A stretch of DNA of 31,370 nucleotides from Penium margaritaceum (GCA_023375785.1 SZWC01016239.1:13351-44720); one strand, 5' to 3'; positions 1-10,819 are shown, numbered from the stretch's first letter. Translations and numbers: made by a program. The notes: a model not told the origin generated them from the sequence alone.

Positions 1-345
1 GCCAGCTCCGCCACTTCATCCACGCACGCGTGCTGCTCGCCCATTCCCGTTCCTCCGGCGTACACATATGCATCGCGGCAGTGCGGAGGCAGGAGAGACT
101 GTGAGTTGGGACCCTTGGCAGTCACGCGAGGACTGGTATACCCCAGGTGATGCAGATTCACGTGAGGAGTCGTAGCCGGAGACACCACTTCGTCTTTGAG
201 AGAGGGTTTTCGACTCGCACGTGACAGGAGGAGCTATCTCTGCATGTTGGACACAGCACATGACTCATTGCCCAGGATCTGTTCAGCTACGACGTCAGCA
301 TCTCTATCGAGGACATCGCTGCCAGGTTCATCTGCCCAGGGGGAG
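1..345 (+). other. Unassigned retroelement-like tail ending in a polypurine tract
   Basis: No open frame here shows a recognisable domain, and each frame is short or interrupted. The segment ends in AGGGGGAG (338-345), followed at once by TGTTGTGTGG, which is the layout of a polypurine tract abutting the start of a 3' LTR read on the + strand. A second AGGGGGAG followed by TGTTGG occurs at 1006-1019. I infer that this is the degraded 3' end of a + strand LTR retrotransposon whose body lies outside the window. A host UTR or intergenic DNA remains possible. Confidence 0.35.
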
Positions 346-480
346 TGTTGTGTGGACCTCGACCTGACGCGACGTCATGGGAGATGCATGGGGAGGTCCA
401 TGCTCTGTTGTGAGCATCTACAGCATCCCGCATGTGGCTCGTGCTGCGTGCCTGCACAGCTGCATGTACATGGCAGCATC

Positions 481-753
481 CTGTTGGTCGAGACCCGGAC
501 ACTTGGTGCGTTGCACCAGTGTCACGAGGAGACCATGTGATCGTGTGTCTTAGCGTGTCGCTATACTGTGTGTGCCATGTGCATGCGAGCTGTTGGTCGA
601 GACCCGGACACTTGGTGCGTTGCACCAGTGTCACGAGGAGACCATGTGATCGTGTGTCTTAGCGTGTCGCTATACTGTGTGTGGCATGTGCATGCGAGCT
701 GTTGGTCGAGACCCGGACACTTGGTGCGTTGCACCAGTGTCACGAGGAGACCA
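481..753 (+). repeat. 109-bp tandem repeat array, about 2.5 units
   Basis: Units start at 481, 590 and 699, an exact 109-bp period. Units one and two are nearly identical; the third keeps the 49-nt hairpin core to about 752 and then diverges. Each unit is a hairpin core (GGTCGAGACC at its start, GGAGACC at its end) plus about 60 bp of spacer containing TATACTGTGTGTG. The high identity indicates recent tandem duplication, whereas the units at 821 and 1229 are older and diverged. Confidence 0.9.
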
Positions 754-820
754 TCTTGTCCTCTGACATGTGTATGATGTGCATGACACTGGTTTGTGTG
801 TGTGTGCATCACTCCTCTCA

Positions 821-869
821 TGGTCGAGACCCAGACACTTGGTGGGCTGTGCCAGTGTCCAGGGAGACC
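821..869 (+). repeat. Diverged hairpin unit
   Basis: It starts GGTCGAGACC and ends GGGAGACC like the tandem units, and is exactly 49 nt long. Its middle contains ACACTTGG and CCAGTGT arms that can pair with one bulge. It lies about 70 bp beyond the tandem array. Confidence 0.75.
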
Positions 870-1228
870 CTGGATGGATAGCAGACGAGTGTGTCTGTGT
901 GTGTGGGTGTGTTTGTGCGAGTTGACTCATGCATGTTATGGCTTGCCATGCATTGTTGTTCCATGCCTTCGCTCATTCGTTCTGGCGTGGACGGCTATGT
1001 CAGCCAGGGGGAGTGTTGGTTTGTGTGGCTTCCACCCGTCACGACCGACACTGCTCGTTTACCGATATACCCACATTCGGGGTATATGGCAGAGGAGGGC
1101 GTGACGACACGACGGGCCTCCGGACTGCACCGAGACTTCTCCAGCACCCACGACAGCGCCGGCGAGACGCGGTCGATGCGTTCCGGTAGCCATGTGGGCT
1201 TGTGAGGAGGTAGGAGAGTTTTCTCGGT

Positions 1229-1278
1229 GGGTTCAGACCCGCGCACCCGGTTGACTGTACCGGTGCGACGAGGAGACC
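1229..1278 (+). repeat. Diverged hairpin unit with altered but still paired stem
   Basis: It begins GGTTCAGACCC and ends GGAGACC, 50 nt. The stem is GCACCCGGT with ACCGGTGC, different bases from the ACACTTGGTGC/GCACCAGTGT arms of the 109-bp units but still complementary, with one bulge. This is the clearest sign that the pairing is being kept. Confidence 0.75.
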
Positions 1279-1317
1279 CGATGGCTATTGTGGGGCTTCC
1301 GATGTTCGGAAAGCCGT

Positions 1318-1345
1318 NGAGAGAGAGAGAGAGAGAGAGAGAGAG
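1318..1345. repeat. (GA)n microsatellite next to a single-N assembly join
   Basis: A run of GA dinucleotides follows the N at 1318 up to about 1345, then degenerates. The N immediately before the simple repeat suggests that the true repeat length is unresolved. This is the only one of the four Ns without an obvious duplicated flank. Confidence 0.9.
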
Positions 1346-2496
1346 TGAGAAGACTGAGAGAACACACACATGCACACCGCACGGAGGGAGGAATTCATGC
1401 GTTCAGAAGATTTGGGAACAGAATGGAAGAGCGAGCAGTATGGACAGGGAGGGAGTAGACTCATTTGTGTGCGAGCAATGCCACACACCCATCACTGGCA
1501 TTGACTCCGCAAGTTCATGTGCAAGGCGATGTTGAATCGTTCATGCACAGAATGGCATTTACGTACATGAATAACGTCAAAGTCTACATGTCTGGAGGAG
1601 ATGGTCGCAACCCCGCTATAGTACTGCGGTAGTTCATCTCGCAGAAAGTACCTCTGGTGTTGCCAAAGCATACCTCTTGATTCCCAACTTGTGAAAGCAT
1701 CAGCATGAACTAACCCACACCATGCCGTACCACACAATCCCACTCTAAGAAACATCATACCATGCAGCACCACACCGCGCCACTAGTCTTTTCGTGTTCT
1801 TTGCCATGAAATCAATGAAACAAGCCCCGGGATTCCATTGCAGAACCGTCAAATGAGCCATCACATATAGATTATATCATTTGCATAGCATGATACATAA
1901 AAAGAACCAGGGAACACAACAGTTTGCCTCCCCATGCTTACTGCATGCCGCTCACACAACATCACCTAAACCCGGACACTGCAGCACCATGGCCATGCAC
2001 ACACACCAACCAGATCTGAAGCAAGCACTCTGCCAACCTTCGCTGCTGCCATTTTTTTTCCTCCTTGCTCAGCATACTAGGGAACGAGATCCGTTCCCCT
2101 CCATGTATCCCCTCCAATACTCCCCTCCAAGGCAGAGAGAACTCTCTGTGCCGCCATCCACAGAAGGCGAACGTCTCCTTCCTTCGACCAGTTTCATCAC
2201 ACAACTATCAACCAGCGACATGGCCCACGTCACCAGTTGGCGACGCCGTGCTCTCAACCTCAGAGCCTGCCACGCCTTTCAGCCGTGCTCAGGTACACTA
2301 CCCGTCATGGGTGCAGCCTTAAGGGCCTAGTCACAAACCCTCAGCCCCCTTTCCCATCCCCACATGAATATGATTGCATGAGATGACAGCCCTCAACCGC
2401 CCTCCTCTTTCTCTTCCTTTGGAAGAGGAAATGGGATTCTCTGCGAAGCCTCTGCGGACGGCCACTGAAGGCTCTGGCACCTTCTACATCCGGGAT
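1346..2496. other. Unassigned intergenic DNA
   Basis: No supported gene was found. The longest + frame (1881-2330) encodes a Ser/Pro/His-rich protein without domain features and overlaps several equally long frames, so I do not call it. The end nearest the acidic-protein gene could hold its 3' UTR. No clear polyadenylation signal was seen on the - strand. Confidence 0.4.
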
Positions 2497-2832
2497 TGTA
2501 GCATCCCTTTTCAGTGGTGCAAGATCTCTCTCACCACTCACCCCTCTTCCCTCTCTGTTGCCGCAGACCAATCCCACCAGGGAAGAAGCTCGACCAATCC
2601 AAAGCCACGTTGCTGTGCGGAGCTGACGTCGACCCCCCCTGAACAAATCTCCGCCCTTTTCTCCTGCAAGGTGCTGAGTCAGCACTCCCTGCCCGGGACG
2701 ACCATCACGTTCATAGGACAGTCCTGCTGACACCCACCACGACAACTGCTGCCAAAGGCTTCGTTTCTTTTTTGCCCCTGTTTGGCTGCTCTTCACTCGT
2801 CTTCAGATTCAAATCTCCTCCCACATCAGAGC
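2497..2832. repeat. Copy A of a 336-bp direct duplication flanking an N
   Basis: This block matches 2834-3169 base for base except for a handful of substitutions (for example AGGTGCTGAG against AGGGGCTGAG, and TTCAAATCTCC against TTCAATTCTCC). The two copies are the same length and separated by exactly one N at 2833. It includes a copy of the last codons and stop of the acidic-protein gene. The simplest explanation is two overlapping contig ends that were never merged; a true tandem duplication is the alternative. Confidence 0.9.
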
Positions 2833-2833
2833 N

Positions 2834-3169
2834 TGTAGCATCCCTTTTCAGTGGTGCAAGATCTCTCTCACCACTCACCCCTCTTCCCTCTCTGTTGCCG
2901 CAGACCAATCCCACCAGGGAAGAAGCTCGACCAATCCAAAGCCACGTTGCTGTGCGGAGCTGACGTCGACCCCCCCTGAACAAATCTCCGCCCTTTTCTC
3001 CTGCAAGGGGCTGAGTCAGCACTCCCTGCCCGGGACGATCATCACGTTCACAGGACAGTCCTGCTGACACCCACCACGACAACTGCTGCCAAAGACGTCG
3101 TTTCTTTTTTGCCCCTGTTTGGCTGCTCTTCACTCGTCTTCAGATTCAATTCTCCTCCCACATCAGCGC
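2834..3169. repeat. Copy B of the 336-bp direct duplication
   Basis: This is the partner of 2497-2832. It is continuous with the intact acidic-protein reading frame, so it is the copy that belongs to that gene. On the - strand both copies encode the overlapping frame beginning MKSSQTGAKKKR, which I regard as a chance open frame in the 3' flank. Confidence 0.9.
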
Positions 3170-3880
3170 CTCCGCATCCTCTTCCTCGTCGTCTTCATCT
3201 CCATGGCCGCCAGCAGCGGTTTCGTTTCCATCGTCAGCAGCAGCAGCACGCCGCGTGTCATGGAAGCCTCCAAGCTGATCGTCGTTGTCGTCGTACTCGA
3301 ATAACGACAAAAACGCCTCCGGCAGACCGTGGCCCTCTTCCTCCTCCCCCTCCCCGTCCCCCCTGTCCAACCAGTCCTCCAGCACCTTCTCTGACTGGCG
3401 CTCTTCATCTCCTCCTCTCACAAATTTGTCATCCTCCTCTGCCACGGCATCGCCGTTTTCCTCCATGACGCCCGCGTCGTCCTGCGCTTTCCCCTCGCCG
3501 TCCACTGCGGCGGCAGCAGCATCGTCATCCACTTTGTCGTCATCCGCGTCCGCCTTGTCGGCTTCCTCGTCATCTCCGAAGGAAGAATTTTGGAGAAAAT
3601 CCTCGATGTCCTCGTCGCCAAGAAACGTCATATCTTTGAGGCGCGGAAAAGGAAGGGAAGCGGGAGTTGAGGGGGGAGAAGTCGATGATGAAAAAGAAGC
3701 GGCGATGGAGGAGGAGGTCTCAACAGCCCCAGATGTCTCGGCCGTGATGCCGTCTGTTGCCTTCCCCTCAAACAACACCCTGGGAGCCCTTGCTTCGACG
3801 CAGCAGCATGCGCCAAGCATCACAGCAGCAGCAAGAAACAGCAGCGAAAGCGAAACGAGGGGTTCACGAGCGCGCGCCAT
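3146..3880 (-). CDS. Putative secreted, highly acidic low-complexity protein
   Basis: This is a 244-residue protein of unknown function. The start ATG at 3880-3878 is chosen because it gives a textbook signal peptide: a short basic start (MARAREP), a hydrophobic core (about residues 8-26, rich in Leu/Ala/Val) and a small-residue region ending near CCVEARA. The context CACGATGGCG is good for a plant start. The frame is open upstream to 4075, but that extension is Ser/Thr repeats typical of 5' UTR. After a Ser/Pro/Thr-rich stretch (about 35-80) comes a motif-like segment, RLKDMTFLGDEDIEDFLQNS, then a long Asp/Glu/Ala-rich tail with several acidic runs to the C-terminal WEEN. No catalytic domain, cysteine framework or membrane anchor is seen. 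Such acidic extracytoplasmic proteins can bind calcium or basic surfaces, but that is only a guess. It stands alone among transposons. The stop falls 24 bases inside the duplicated block. Introns cannot be excluded. Confidence 0.6.
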   Translation of the reverse strand: MARAREPLVSLSLLFLAAAVMLGACCCVEARAPRVLFEGKATDGITAETSGAVETSSSIAASFSSSTSPPSTPASLPFPRLKDMTFLGDEDIEDFLQNSSFGDDEEADKADADDDKVDDDAAAAAVDGEGKAQDDAGVMEENGDAVAEEDDKFVRGGDEERQSEKVLEDWLDRGDGEGEEEEGHGLPEAFLSLFEYDDNDDQLGGFHDTRRAAAADDGNETAAGGHGDEDDEEEDAEALMWEEN

Positions 3881-4080
3881 CGTGCTCGTGCTCGTACTTG
3901 TGCTTGCGCTTCCGCTTGAGCTGCACAACTGTACAGTGCACTTCTTGCGCAATGTGCTCCAGTAGCACGCACGCTGCAGTCGGGGGGGGGTTAAAATGGG
4001 CCTAAAGAGCTCACTGCAGTCGTATCTTCGGGTCTGGATGCAGCTGTGTCCGATCCAGCCCTTGGTATCTTGCACCGTGC
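3881..4080 (-). promoter_or_regulatory. Probable 5' UTR/promoter region of the acidic-protein gene
   Basis: On the - strand this segment lies directly upstream of the chosen ATG. It contains a short alternating AGCAC/AAGTACGAGCACGAGC run next to the start, a nine-base C run (3982-3990 region) and two copies of a CTGCAGT-type box. No convincing TATA box is present. The assignment rests on position only. Confidence 0.25.
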
Positions 4081-5509
4081 AAGATGTCCGGCCGACGCCA
4101 ACCTACAAGCCTCGTCCAGAAACTCGCTAGTCACTAAAGGCCGAAGGAATCCGTCACGAGGAGCTTGCGCACAAACAGTGACCGCGGCACCGCAGCCGGC
4201 TCACATTGCACTGGCGGATGGGTGGCCCAAAAGCAGACGCAGACGTGACATGAGAGGTGAGGTCCGGGTTTCTGGGCCTACAAGGGTGTGTGGCTTGTGG
4301 CTGCAGACGCCCCGCAAGCGCCCAGCCGCGCAAGCTTGAGTAACGACGACGATAAGGGAAAGAGACGATGTTGTGTGTGCGAAAGGTGAGGCGTTTTTGG
4401 GTTTTGACAGGGCGCAACTTACACCAAGCGACCGACGACGGAAACGAGGACCGGAGTGGGGAGGGGAGAAGGTGAGGGGGGGAGTTCGTCTGGTTGTGAT
4501 GGAGCTGACGCGGCATTTTCCGATGAGAAGGATGTACGGCCGGCCCTGCGTGCCCGTCGCAAAAGGTGGGGGCTGCATATTGACTTGTTACTCGCTGGAA
4601 TGAAGCACCGATGACGACAGCACTCGCGGGCCAGCTCGGCGCGCTCCGGGCCTTCGAGCCTCCGGTCCTCGCTAGCCTAGCGCGAACGCAGGACAGCTGG
4701 CCGCAGCATGCCGAGGACGCAAACAATGCACAATCGCGAAACCAGGCGCTCGGCCTTGTTGCAAGCATAGCCTACTGCCTGCATGCCTGCTTTGCGCTGT
4801 CCCATTATTCGGCCATGCAAGGCCATGCTCCAGGCGGGTTGTGCATGGCTGCCCTCCGCTGGCTGAGGAGACACCGTCCTCCAGCCTTGGGCCAGAAATG
4901 TGTTTTCTGTCCGTTTCTGGGAGGAGCCGACACCGAGGCGTCCTCCCCAAAGGAACGACGAGGGAGCGTCGTTTGAGCCTCCGTGTAGGTAGGTTTCCCC
5001 CCACCCGCCGAGGGAGCGGCGGGAGTCGAGGGGGAACGAGGCGGAGACGAGAGGGGGATGTGTAGGCGCAGGGAAGAGAAACGGCAGCTGGGTAATTACG
5101 AACTAGTGCAGCGCGCCGCAGTTTTGCACTCGAGGGAGTAGGGACGCTTTCAGAGGAACGTGAGGTGGGTGTAGGAGGAGCAAGTCGGATTCGCGCTCCG
5201 ACTGTGGGACCGCGCGCACCAATAATGTCGCGGGGGAGTGGCGACACCACCGATACCGGGAGGATGGAGATCGATCTCTCCATCTTGCGGCAAGGAACTG
5301 TCGGCCGGGGAGTCATGGCCGGCAAAACTGCCGGCAGTCTAACACAATAAAGCGGCCGGTAAATCGGTGGCACGCGCGCCAACCGCGCTTGCTTCTTCGC
5401 TACTTTTGAGAGATCATGAACCTGGTAGCTCCTGAGTTAGACACACTTTAAGCACTGCCATCAGGTGAATAGTCCTCCCTGCATCCAACGTGTATTGCGC
5501 CAAACAAAA
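4081..5509. other. GC-rich unassigned segment
   Basis: The base composition is richer in G+C than the neighbouring transposon DNA, and several overlapping frames are open. The longest, 4672-5382 on the - strand (236 residues starting MARVPPIYRPL), is rich in Arg, Pro and Ser and has no domain, signal peptide or repeat I recognise; a companion frame lies at 4154-4768. In GC-rich DNA such frames arise by chance, so I do not call genes. Short foldbacks occur near 5265-5286 and at 5318-5335 (GCCGGCA, AAAC loop, TGCCGGC). An AATAAA hexamer lies near 5344-5351 on the + strand. A CpG-rich host promoter is possible. Confidence 0.35.
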
Positions 5510-6061
5510 TGTTTCCCCCAGCAAGCATAGGTGGTTCACACGGATTATATGCGGACTACAAGATGATTGGAGGAATTGAGAAAACCTTGTAACTTTTATC
5601 AAGCAATAAGTGCACTTCCATGATAAATGTCAAACATGTTGTGCACATACAAACAAAAGCGAGAAACATAATCAGGCATATGTTGTGTTTTACTCGCTAA
5701 AGTCGAGAGAAATCTGCAATGATGCCTCGTAAGTGGTATCCTTGAGAACATCCACCAAGAATTCAGGTAATTTCAAGAATGTCGAAGCGCACTTTCGTGA
5801 AAAGTCTAGCCTCGTTGAGAAGTTGACCAAACGGCATAGACATACCAATGCGGCTTGCAAAAACTCGTTCATCCCTTCAATAAAACGCTCAAATGGGTCA
5901 AAACCTTCGCAACTCGTACTCTAGAGGTCGAGGCACACGGAAAACATGCTTCAACCAAACAACATAAAGATCTTGAGGTCGACGCGCGATGGGCCACAAG
6001 TGTCAGGATAAAAATGCCCATTCTAGGAGTTTGGGGACTTGTGTGCGTTCGGGACTAAATA
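5510..6061 (-). repeat. Element 3, 3' LTR (left copy)
   Basis: It begins TGTTTCCCCC on the + strand and aligns by eye with 10834-11364. Shared landmarks include the GCATAGGTGGTTCACA stretch, the AAGTGCACTTCCATGA-like segment and the GGATAAAAATGCCCATTC region near its end. The purine-rich tract of the - strand (AAGAAGGGGAATT) lies immediately outside at about 6062-6080, as expected for a 3' LTR. The copies are strongly diverged, consistent with great age. Confidence 0.7.
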
Positions 6062-6095
6062 ATTCCCCTTCTTTTAGCTGTGACGTTCAGGCGCG

Positions 6096-6320
6096 TTAGC
6101 AAACGTGACCCGGTGACCCTGGTAAAAACAATTGATCACATGATTGACGTTTCCGGGGTTGTTGCAAGGCAACAATTGTTTTCACGGCATCGCAGCCGTG
6201 CCACTTGGCCACATTCTCGGTCCGTTTTCCACGGCATCGATCTTCAAGGGTGTCCCTAATCACATACTTTGTATCCAAGTCTACTTGCATTGGATGTGGC
6301 GGAGCGACGAGTGCGCCCAT
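6096..6320 (-). pseudogene. Element 3 chromodomain remnant
   Basis: The - strand frame contains YVIRDTLEDRCRGKRTE followed by VAKWHGCDAV, which matches the chromodomain pattern of an aromatic-Val-Glu-x-Ile start, a turn and a Val-Lys-Trp-x-Gly strand. Chromodomains at the end of integrase steer chromovirus insertion towards marked heterochromatin. It is a fragment, with the aromatic cage only partly recognisable. The equivalent region of element 2 near 24140-24240 encodes YLVKWHGYN. Confidence 0.6.
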
Positions 6321-6676
6321 TAAATTCTCACTCGAGTCCCATTAGTGGTTGACCTTACTAATGTGCAAGACTAATAGGTGGATCATCATGTTGTTTGGTA
6401 GGCTAAGTGAAGCAACAACCGGAGTTTCCATTCCCTTGATCTCAAACGGGGCCAGCCACTAGCACTTGAGCTTTGGGAAGTCTTATCCCAAGAGTTTGAT
6501 GTTCGAAGAGCTCAGTAGGACACGATTTCTAGCACTGAACATGTCGTTGCTTCTAAGTTAGTCCACTCCTCGTTCGTGGTCGCTTGCGTCTTCGAGAGGG
6601 TTTTGTGTGTTTCCTCCTAAACGCTAGAAAGGTGGATGTGAACCATGGGAATGTTGGTTTGGCTTCGTTGTCCTAC

Positions 6677-7333
6677 TCAACTGTTAGGAATTTTATTGTG
6701 AACCATCTCAAATAATTGTTTCCCGTGTTGGTGGAAGTTGTGGAGTTTGGTGGTCCGTTTTTTTACAGCACAATTGAAGTCGCTAGACTCACATAAAGTA
6801 TGCAGGAGTTGTTCGACCATTTCATTGGTCCGCTCGGTTTTCCTTTCCATTTGAGGATGGAACATCATTGATTGTGATAACTCATTCCCATAACGCACCA
6901 TCACTCTATGCAAAAGAACAACTAGTAAAGCGGTTGTCTCTATCGCTAATGATTGTACACAATACGCCATGTAGTCGCACGATCTAACCGTAAACCAGTC
7001 ACACTGTCCCTTCTGCAGTGACAGTGGGTGCCGACGTGATAAACTCTAACAATTCAGAAAATCGGTCCACGAGGAGGATGGCACCATATCCCTCCGAAGT
7101 GGTAGGAAGTCTATGTTCATGTTCACGCAGCACTCTATTGGAATACGGAGTGGTTGGAGCACAGTTGGTTGCCTCCTGTGACGAGATTTTTGCCCTTGAC
7201 AGGTGTCACATAATGTGTAGAGTATTGCCTGATTGGTTAGTACTGGGTTCCACCACTTCTCCAGCTTCTTGAGCGTCTTGTCCTTGCCAAAATTTCCACT
7301 TAGACAGATATCATGGCATTCCTCCAATAACAT
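6677..7333 (-). pseudogene. Element 3 integrase remnant
   Basis: Two open pieces on the - strand cover integrase. The upstream piece (7333-7046) has the zinc-binding part: a His-containing LLEECHDICLSGNFGKDKTL stretch and a CDTCQ pair of cysteines followed by KSRHRR. The downstream piece (6970-6677) covers the catalytic core end: RYGNELSQSMMFHPQ and TERTNEMVEQLLH, containing the glutamate of the DDE triad. The segment between is shifted and interrupted. It is not functional. Confidence 0.7.
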
Positions 7334-7850
7334 GTGTTGTCATTCCCCGTTCCGTGGTACAACGACTTTGTGAGTGAACCGATGTCGTTAGTAGGGGACG
7401 TCAAACCAGAACTTGGTTTTGTTGTACCTGCTGAACTCCTGTATCCCTTTGTGGAGAGCCATGTGAGTTTGGGGTCTCGTTCTACAAGTAACGTGTGAAT
7501 CTCAGCCAAATACTCCAGTTGATGGCTTAGAACATCCGCTGGATTTGTTTTTCACCGGTCAGCACTCGATCTTGTAGTCCAAGTCGGACTCAAGGAACTC
7601 CATCCATGGAGTTTGTCGATGGTTCAGATTTGGCTGAGTCTGTGGGTTTTTTAGCGCGTGGTGGTCAGTGCGCACAATGCGTCATCGGTAGTCCAGGTAA
7701 CACCACCACATCTTTAAATGTATGTACCACTGTAAGCATTCATTTTTCGTGAGCCACGTAGTTTACTTCCGGCCCAAATAGTCTTTGCAACATGTAAACA
7801 ACAAGTTTTTCCCTACTATTGTCGTGTTGGAGGCGAACAGATCCAATTGT

Positions 7851-8900
7851 TCATTGTGGCGTGTCAGTGGCCATGATATTGTCCATCATTGGATCCGCCA
7901 ACCTTAGGGCTAGTGACAAGGTCAGAGCATCTCTCGAACTGTTAAATCCTTCTTGTTTGTTGTCCCTCCATTGCCACATGGTAGTTTTACCATGGGATGG
8001 AAGAGAGGTGTTGACACCCGGACGTAGTCCTTTACACCGAGGGTAATATTTGTAGAACCCAAAAAACACCTTGACAATGTGAATGTTGGTCGGCATTGTC
8101 CAATCAACTACCACCTCCACATTCTTAAGGTTCATGGTAATCCTTATGTTGCCGATGACATGGCCCAAAAACCTGATCCAACGGCTATTGACGTCGTGAA
8201 GTGCGACCACTTCAAGATTTTTTTGGTAGGATTTCCCTATGCACAATACATTGAGGAATTTTTGGAGATGTCCATTATGCTCCTCCAGGGTGCTACTATA
8301 CACCACAATGCGGAAAACATACATGATGAGGAAGTCATCAAGATACGGTAAAGATGTCATTCATCGCCGCCGTAAACAATGCAAGGGCATTCATGAGTAC
8401 GAGTAACATGAGCGTGAACTCAAAATGTCGGTATCTGGTGGTAAACATCGTCTTCTAGATGTTCATATCAAGTAGGTAGATATGACAATAGCAGCTATGT
8501 AGGTCAATTTTGGTGAGAATTCTTACCCCTTGGAGTTGGTAAAAAATGAATCCACACGCAGAAGGGGGTAGCAATAAATGATGGTGATGCTCTCCAACGC
8601 TCGGTAATCCATGCACACTTGCATCTTGCCTATTTTATCTTCAAAAAGTTAAAGTGTTGTGTAGGGTGATGTGGATAGCCAGATAAATCCCTAGCCAAGC
8701 ATCTACTGTAGCTATTTTTTATTATTATAATTGATGCTACATTGTGGAGGTAACTCTCGAGGTAGCTTTTCACAAACATCCCTCCAAAATCCTCAGGAGA
8801 GATGTAAACTACAAACTTATCATGTTTTGATATTAATGATGGTGCGTCTATTTGCGCAGTCTCTTACACTTCCATGGTTTCCATATGGACTAGCCAAGCT
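7851..8900 (-). pseudogene. Element 3 reverse transcriptase/RNase H start remnant
   Basis: The frame at 8360-7851 carries LPYLDDF, STLEEHNGHLQKFLNVL, a degenerate FLGHVIGNIRITM and the DWTMPTNIHIVKVFFGFYKYY thumb-like stretch (read here as separate pieces), which are landmarks following the RT active site. The catalytic Tyr-x-Asp-Asp strand has been destroyed (MYVFRIVVYS stands in its place). The 5' part of RT (8361-8900) is recognisable only by alignment to element 2 and has many stops. It is dead as an enzyme. Confidence 0.65.
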
Positions 8901-8999
8901 TCTACTCTGCGCTTCAGACATAGTTTGGCAACATCCACCAACGTAAGCTCTCATTTAATGACTATAGCGACTTCCTCTGTTGCTTCTACCCCTGCTGCT

Positions 9000-10819
9000 T
9001 CGTGTAAGCGTTGTTGCATCATGGATCGCTTGATCAGAGGCAACTAACGTTTCATGCCATGAGCATGAACGTAAATCGCTCAGTCGCTCTAGTGTGTTTA
9101 TGCCAGCATAGGAGTTGTCCCCCAATGATGATTTCATGGTCGTTAACTAGACAAATCCTCCAAACCGGTTCATCATGTAAATCTCCAATTTATAGCTGAA
9201 GTCATCCATTGACAGTCTTTACTTCAAACATCCTCGTTCTGGTTTGCAAACCCAGCTTTGTTTCCATATCGTTGCTTGTGAAACTATGAAAAGCTCCTCA
9301 ATCTAGGAGTGCTTGTACCATATTGTAACTTCTACAGTCCCTTGGTTGTACTTAATGCATTATCGCAGGTTGGTCGAAAACGTACCCCTCATCCAACCGT
9401 GCCATCTCAGAAACCATCGTCTACACAAGTGTGGGCCGCTAAAATGGACGATCGGTCGGTGCAGATTTCTCCGACTGGATCAAAGGTTTGCAGTCTACTC
9501 TTGCCCTTTTTTGCCTATTCCTGTCATTTTTGCCAATCGTGCGAGATGTCTTCCAGGTTCCCACAAGTCCAGCACAGCCGTTGATTGTGATGATCGACGT
9601 CGTCAATGTCCATTTAGAATGAGGAATTTATCAATTGTGACTTCTCCTGCCACAATATGGGTTGTGTACTTGGGCTCGCCAAGCGTGGGATTCTTGCATC
9701 CGAGTGTTGTAGGCAATGCTGTCGATGCAATCAACTTCTGTAATCATTTGCAAAAGCTCATCCTGGATGCTGAATGTGGCAATTGCCTGTCTAAAATCAC
9801 GTTTGAGGCTGTTATTGTAGATAAACAGTTCTTCCAAAACAAGGTCACGACCGGTGATGATTTTGCTACAACACTACGAGTTATCTGCCACATTGGATTG
9901 CTGACATAGGCGTTGAACCTTGTACCATTCATCAGGCTTCGCGTTCATTTTTCAAAACCATGCAAGTGTTGCGTACGCAAAGTCTGTCAGATTCCTTGGT
10001 GGAGTCAGCAAGTTGTGCTACATCGGGTTGATCTACTCGAGAGGTAGAATGCATGTGGTCGATGATGTAAGAGCAATCATGTGAGTCCCTGATCTAGCTC
10101 CACCGGTCTTATGCTACCGTTGAATGGTCTTTGGATTGGACCACCAACTTATAGTCGTGCCAAGCAAAAGCGAGGCCGTGAGGTAAATTTTCTCTCGTCT
10201 TTTTTTTTTTTTTTGCGCTGGAAACGGTGAAGTACAACTCCAAGCTTTTAACCACACCCAAACCATTGACCTTATAGATTTTGTAGGATCAAATGGCTCA
10301 GGAAGGGGCTCGCTCGAGGGTTGGGAATTTCTCTTGGTGAGTACTAGTTCTCACACAAGTGCATTCTGAGCTCCTTAGTCTCCCCATTGAGTTGTTAAAG
10401 TAGGTGAATGTTGAGGCTCTCAAGTCCAAAAAGTTTATGTTACTGGTTTTCATTGGTGTGAACTTGTCGACCTGTGCCTGCCATCATTCTAGGTATTGCC
10501 ACGACCGATAACAGAGGAGACAAAGGGTTTGCTAAGCTTGGGGAATCTATCATTGGGTTGGCTGTTGGGATTGTCGTTTTTGTGCAATTCACCATGAACA
10601 TTGACGCATCCCCCTAGAAAGCGTCCTAAACAGCATGTTGTTCATCCTCCATCGTCGATGTCATTGTCGCTTACTACTACTCGTCGTCCGGTCCGCTCAC
10701 TCCATTCACCACTGTTATCACAATGTGTGCACACTCCTTAACAATGAAGATGAGCTAAAGCCTTGTGCAAGATTGTCATCCAATAATTAATGCATAGATA
10801 GTCCCTCCAATGCCATTGC
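9000..10819 (-). pseudogene. Element 3 gag and protease remnants
   Basis: Reading the - strand from 10819 downwards, alignment to element 2 shows the gag N-terminus (about 10320-10620) and the body of gag (including 9932-9631). Next come a broken zinc knuckle near 9545-9585 (CWTCGNL start, downstream His and Cys displaced) and a protease segment near 9240-9340 with LLD-stop-GAFHSF where an aspartic protease has Asp-Ser/Thr-Gly-Ala. A 15-T run occurs near 10200-10215. No frame is intact for more than about 200 residues. Confidence 0.6.

Larger units (their letters stand above)
346..1317 (+). repeat. LTR-like block with embedded hairpin units
   Basis: The block begins TGTTG directly after a purine run, contains five copies of a 49-50 nt hairpin unit (486-534, 595-643, 704-752, 821-869, 1229-1278) and is rich in TG/GTGT runs. 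It contains a second purine-run/TGTTGG junction at 1006-1014, so it may be two nested LTR fragments. It stops at the N at 1318. The insertion at 13795-14602 also starts TGTTGG and carries the same hairpin units, which supports assignment to one LTR family. The 3' border and target-site duplication are not visible. Confidence 0.4.

Noticed and set aside
481..753. CRISPR array
   Set aside because: The 109-bp period has conserved repeat and conserved spacer, there are no cas genes and the setting is eukaryotic; this is a tandem minisatellite.
1229..1245. RNA polymerase III B box (GGTTCAGACCC) in the hairpin unit, hinting at a SINE
   Set aside because: Only one unit resembles the B box, no A box or 3' tail is present, and the units sit inside LTR-like DNA.
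1881..2330. 149-residue + strand open frame
   Set aside because: No recognisable features, overlaps frames of similar size on the other strand, and lies in probable 3' flank.
2341..3133. Two near-identical - strand proteins (MKSSQTGAKKKR...) suggesting a gene duplication
   Set aside because: They are the same sequence repeated on both sides of an N, so the duplication is most likely an assembly overlap, and the frame has no domain.
4672..5382. 236-residue - strand open frame
   Set aside because: Arg/Pro/Ser-rich with no domain or signal, in GC-rich DNA where overlapping long frames exist; not called as a gene.
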